A stretch of DNA of 64,000 bases from Phocaeicola plebeius (GTDB lineage Bacteria > Bacteroidota > Bacteroidia > Bacteroidales > Bacteroidaceae): the NCBI RefSeq assembly GCF_003437535.1, contig NZ_QSQT01000001.1, positions 1 through 64,000 on the forward strand. The letters are read 5' to 3'. The number at the start of each line of letters is the position of its first letter. The stretch's first letter is position 1. Below the pieces are notes generated by a model. That model ran no database searches and was not told where the DNA came from. It was given only the letters and a program-made list of their open reading frames with translations. Of the stretch, positions 62,363 to 64,000 are shown piece by piece. The position numbers and the translations under genes are program-made.

Positions 62363-64000
62363 ATGAGACTGAGATTTTTATGGATAAGTTTATGTCTGCT
62401 GATGGTTATAAGCAGCATTCATGCCGCAGGACGTGAAAAATATAATTTCAACAGTGGCTGGAAGCTAAAAGTCGGTGATATAGCTCAGGCAGAGAGTGTG
62501 AGTTATTCTGATACGGAATGGAAGTCGGTTACACTTCCTCATGCATTCAATGAGGATGAGGCTTTCAAACTGAATATCAAGGATCTTACTGATACAATTG
62601 TGTGGTATCGGAAACATTTTCGTTTACCTGCTGACGCCAAAGGACGAAAGGTGTTCATCGAATTTGAAGGAGCACGACAAGGAATTGATCTGTATGTGAA
62701 CGGTCACTTGGTCGGTCAGCATGAAAATGGAGTGATGGCTTTTGGTTTCGACCTTACTGCACTTGTAAAGCCGGGTAAGGAAAATGTTATTGCTGCACGT
62801 ATTGATAATAATTGGGACTATGCAGAGAAGGCTACTGGCGTGAAGTATCAGTGGAGTAACCGTAATTTTAATGCAAATTACGGAGGTTTACCCAAGAATG
62901 TGTGGTTACATGTGACGGATAAGTTATACCAGACCTTACCTTTATATAGTAACCTGCAAACGACAGGTGTCTATATTTACGCGGAAGATATTCAAGTGCG
63001 TGCTCGTAAAGCTCGAATTCATGCCGAATCGGAAGTGAAAAATGAAACAAAGAAAAGCCAGACGGTTGGTTATTTGGTGGAGCTTTTTGACCGTGACGGG
63101 AAGCTTGTAAAGGCGTTCCGTGGCGCGGAGAAAAGAATTAATCCAGGAGAAAAAATAGTGCTTTCGGCTGAAAGTGAAGTGGAAGGCTTACATTTCTGGA
63201 GCTGGGGTTACGGCTATTTGTATACGGTAAAGACAGCTTTGTGTATAGAAGGAAAGAAAACGGATGAGGTAATTACGCGTACAGGTTTTCGAAAGACACG
63301 ATTTGCCGATGGAAAAGTATGGTTAAACGACCGGGTGATTCAGTTGAAGGGATTTGCCCAGCGAACAAGTAATGAATGGCCTGCTGTGGGAATGTCGGTG
63401 CCTGCCTGGTTGAGTGATTACAGCAATGGTCTCATGGTGAAAGCTAATGCTAATTTGGTACGTTGGATGCATGTAACTCCCTGGAAGCAGGATGTAGAGT
63501 CATGCGACCGTGTCGGTTTAATTCAGGCCATGCCGGCAGGAGATGCAGAAAAAGATTGCAAAGGACGTCAGTGGGAGCAGCGTAAACTGGTAATGAGGGA
63601 TGCAATTATCTATAACCGCAACAATCCGAGTATCCTTTTTTATGAATGTGGCAATGAATCAATCAGCCGTGAACACATGCTGGAGATGAAGAAGATACGT
63701 GATGAGTTTGATTATCATGGTGGGCGTGCAATCGGTTCTCGTGAGATGCTGGATATTCGTGATGCCGAGTATGGGGGAGAGATGTTGTATATTAACAAAA
63801 GTGCGCATCATCCTATGTGGGCCATGGAGTATTGCCGTGATGAAGGCTTGCGCAAGTATTGGGATAATTACTCCTATCCATATCATAAGGATGGAGAAGG
63901 AAACAGTGCTTATCATTCTGCGGCTACCGGAAAAACGAAAAAACAGGCAGATGCCAGTGTATACAATCGCAATCAGGACTCTTTCACCATTGAGAATGTG
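62363..64000 (+). CDS. GH2 glycoside hydrolase, partial (runs off the window)
   Basis: First 546 codons. Signal peptide (RLRFLWISLCLLMVISSIHA). The GH2 sugar-binding domain follows: WKSVTLPHAFNEDEAF, VWYRKHFRLPADAKGRKVFI and the start of LYVNGHLVGQHENGVMAFGF are typical of GH2 beta-galactosidases. The immunoglobulin-like and TIM-barrel parts follow (GFAQRTSNEWPAVGMSVPAW; ILFYECGNES near 425, with the acid/base glutamate). The end is outside the window. In RG-I loci GH2 enzymes cut galactose or related side chains. It is divergent from susC, with a shared 14-bp motif. Confidence 0.9.
   Translation, partial: MRLRFLWISLCLLMVISSIHAAGREKYNFNSGWKLKVGDIAQAESVSYSDTEWKSVTLPHAFNEDEAFKLNIKDLTDTIVWYRKHFRLPADAKGRKVFIEFEGARQGIDLYVNGHLVGQHENGVMAFGFDLTALVKPGKENVIAARIDNNWDYAEKATGVKYQWSNRNFNANYGGLPKNVWLHVTDKLYQTLPLYSNLQTTGVYIYAEDIQVRARKARIHAESEVKNETKKSQTVGYLVELFDRDGKLVKAFRGAEKRINPGEKIVLSAESEVEGLHFWSWGYGYLYTVKTALCIEGKKTDEVITRTGFRKTRFADGKVWLNDRVIQLKGFAQRTSNEWPAVGMSVPAWLSDYSNGLMVKANANLVRWMHVTPWKQDVESCDRVGLIQAMPAGDAEKDCKGRQWEQRKLVMRDAIIYNRNNPSILFYECGNESISREHMLEMKKIRDEFDYHGGRAIGSREMLDIRDAEYGGEMLYINKSAHHPMWAMEYCRDEGLRKYWDNYSYPYHKDGEGNSAYHSAATGKTKKQADASVYNRNQDSFTIENV

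Overview
This window is chromosomal DNA from a gut-type member of the Bacteroidales, most likely a Bacteroides or Phocaeicola species. The evidence is the recurring Bacteroides promoter (a -33 TTG about 19-21 bp before a -7 TAnnTTTG box), DUF4271/DUF4294/DUF3098 genes, a BspA-type leucine-rich-repeat lipoprotein relic and a SusC/SusD polysaccharide utilization locus (PUL). No phage, insertion sequence, CRISPR array or conjugative element was seen.

Layout. 0-8 kb: enolase, rubrerythrin, a SulP anion transporter, an outer-membrane barrel-like protein with helix-hairpin-helix motifs, DUF4294 and a TrmH-type RNA methylase. 8-16 kb: nadA, tRNA-Asp, a small secreted PepSY-like protein, a broken LRR lipoprotein gene, a radical SAM protein and mutS. 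16-24 kb: flavin reductase, the ppk1-ppx polyphosphate pair, an lpxH-like phosphoesterase with a glycosyltransferase, an orphan HicB-like protein and a lysine exporter encoded as two genes. 24-33 kb: tRNA-Gln, a tricorn-like protease, tyrS, tatD-yidD-rnpA, hemD, DUF4271 and a LOG protein. 33-44 kb: metK with a possible SAM-II-like leader, the chain methyltransferase-ftsX-DUF3098-uppP-truB-queA-folK, a PspC-domain protein, miaB and an acetyl-CoA hydrolase/CoA-transferase. 44-64 kb: a PUL for rhamnogalacturonan I (GH105/CE12, PL11, GH28, a truncated DUF4450-like protein, GH42, PL26, SusD, SusC and the start of a GH2 enzyme).

How the PUL fits together (family-based inference). SusC/SusD import oligosaccharides. 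PL11 and PL26 cleave the rhamnose-galacturonate backbone endo and exo, GH28 hydrolyses galacturonate linkages, CE12 removes acetyl groups, GH105 removes the unsaturated uronate left by lyases, and GH42/GH2 remove galactose-type side chains. All PUL promoter regions carry a CATGTA core. The divergent susC and GH2 regions share an identical 14-bp word. The regulator itself is not in the window.

Most interesting signals. (1) Three near-identical small RNA genes (about 64 nt), each with a full promoter, a conserved upstream element at fixed distance and a terminator hairpin showing a compensatory base-pair change. The RNA is extensively complementary to the translation start region of the susC mRNA in this window. 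(2) Five intergenic arrays of short near-palindromes repeated with an exact 22-bp (one array 21-bp) period. The word differs by locus but the architecture is the same. (3) Several operator-like inverted repeats, a duplicated promoter before the LOG gene, and a truncated DUF4450-like gene inside the PUL.
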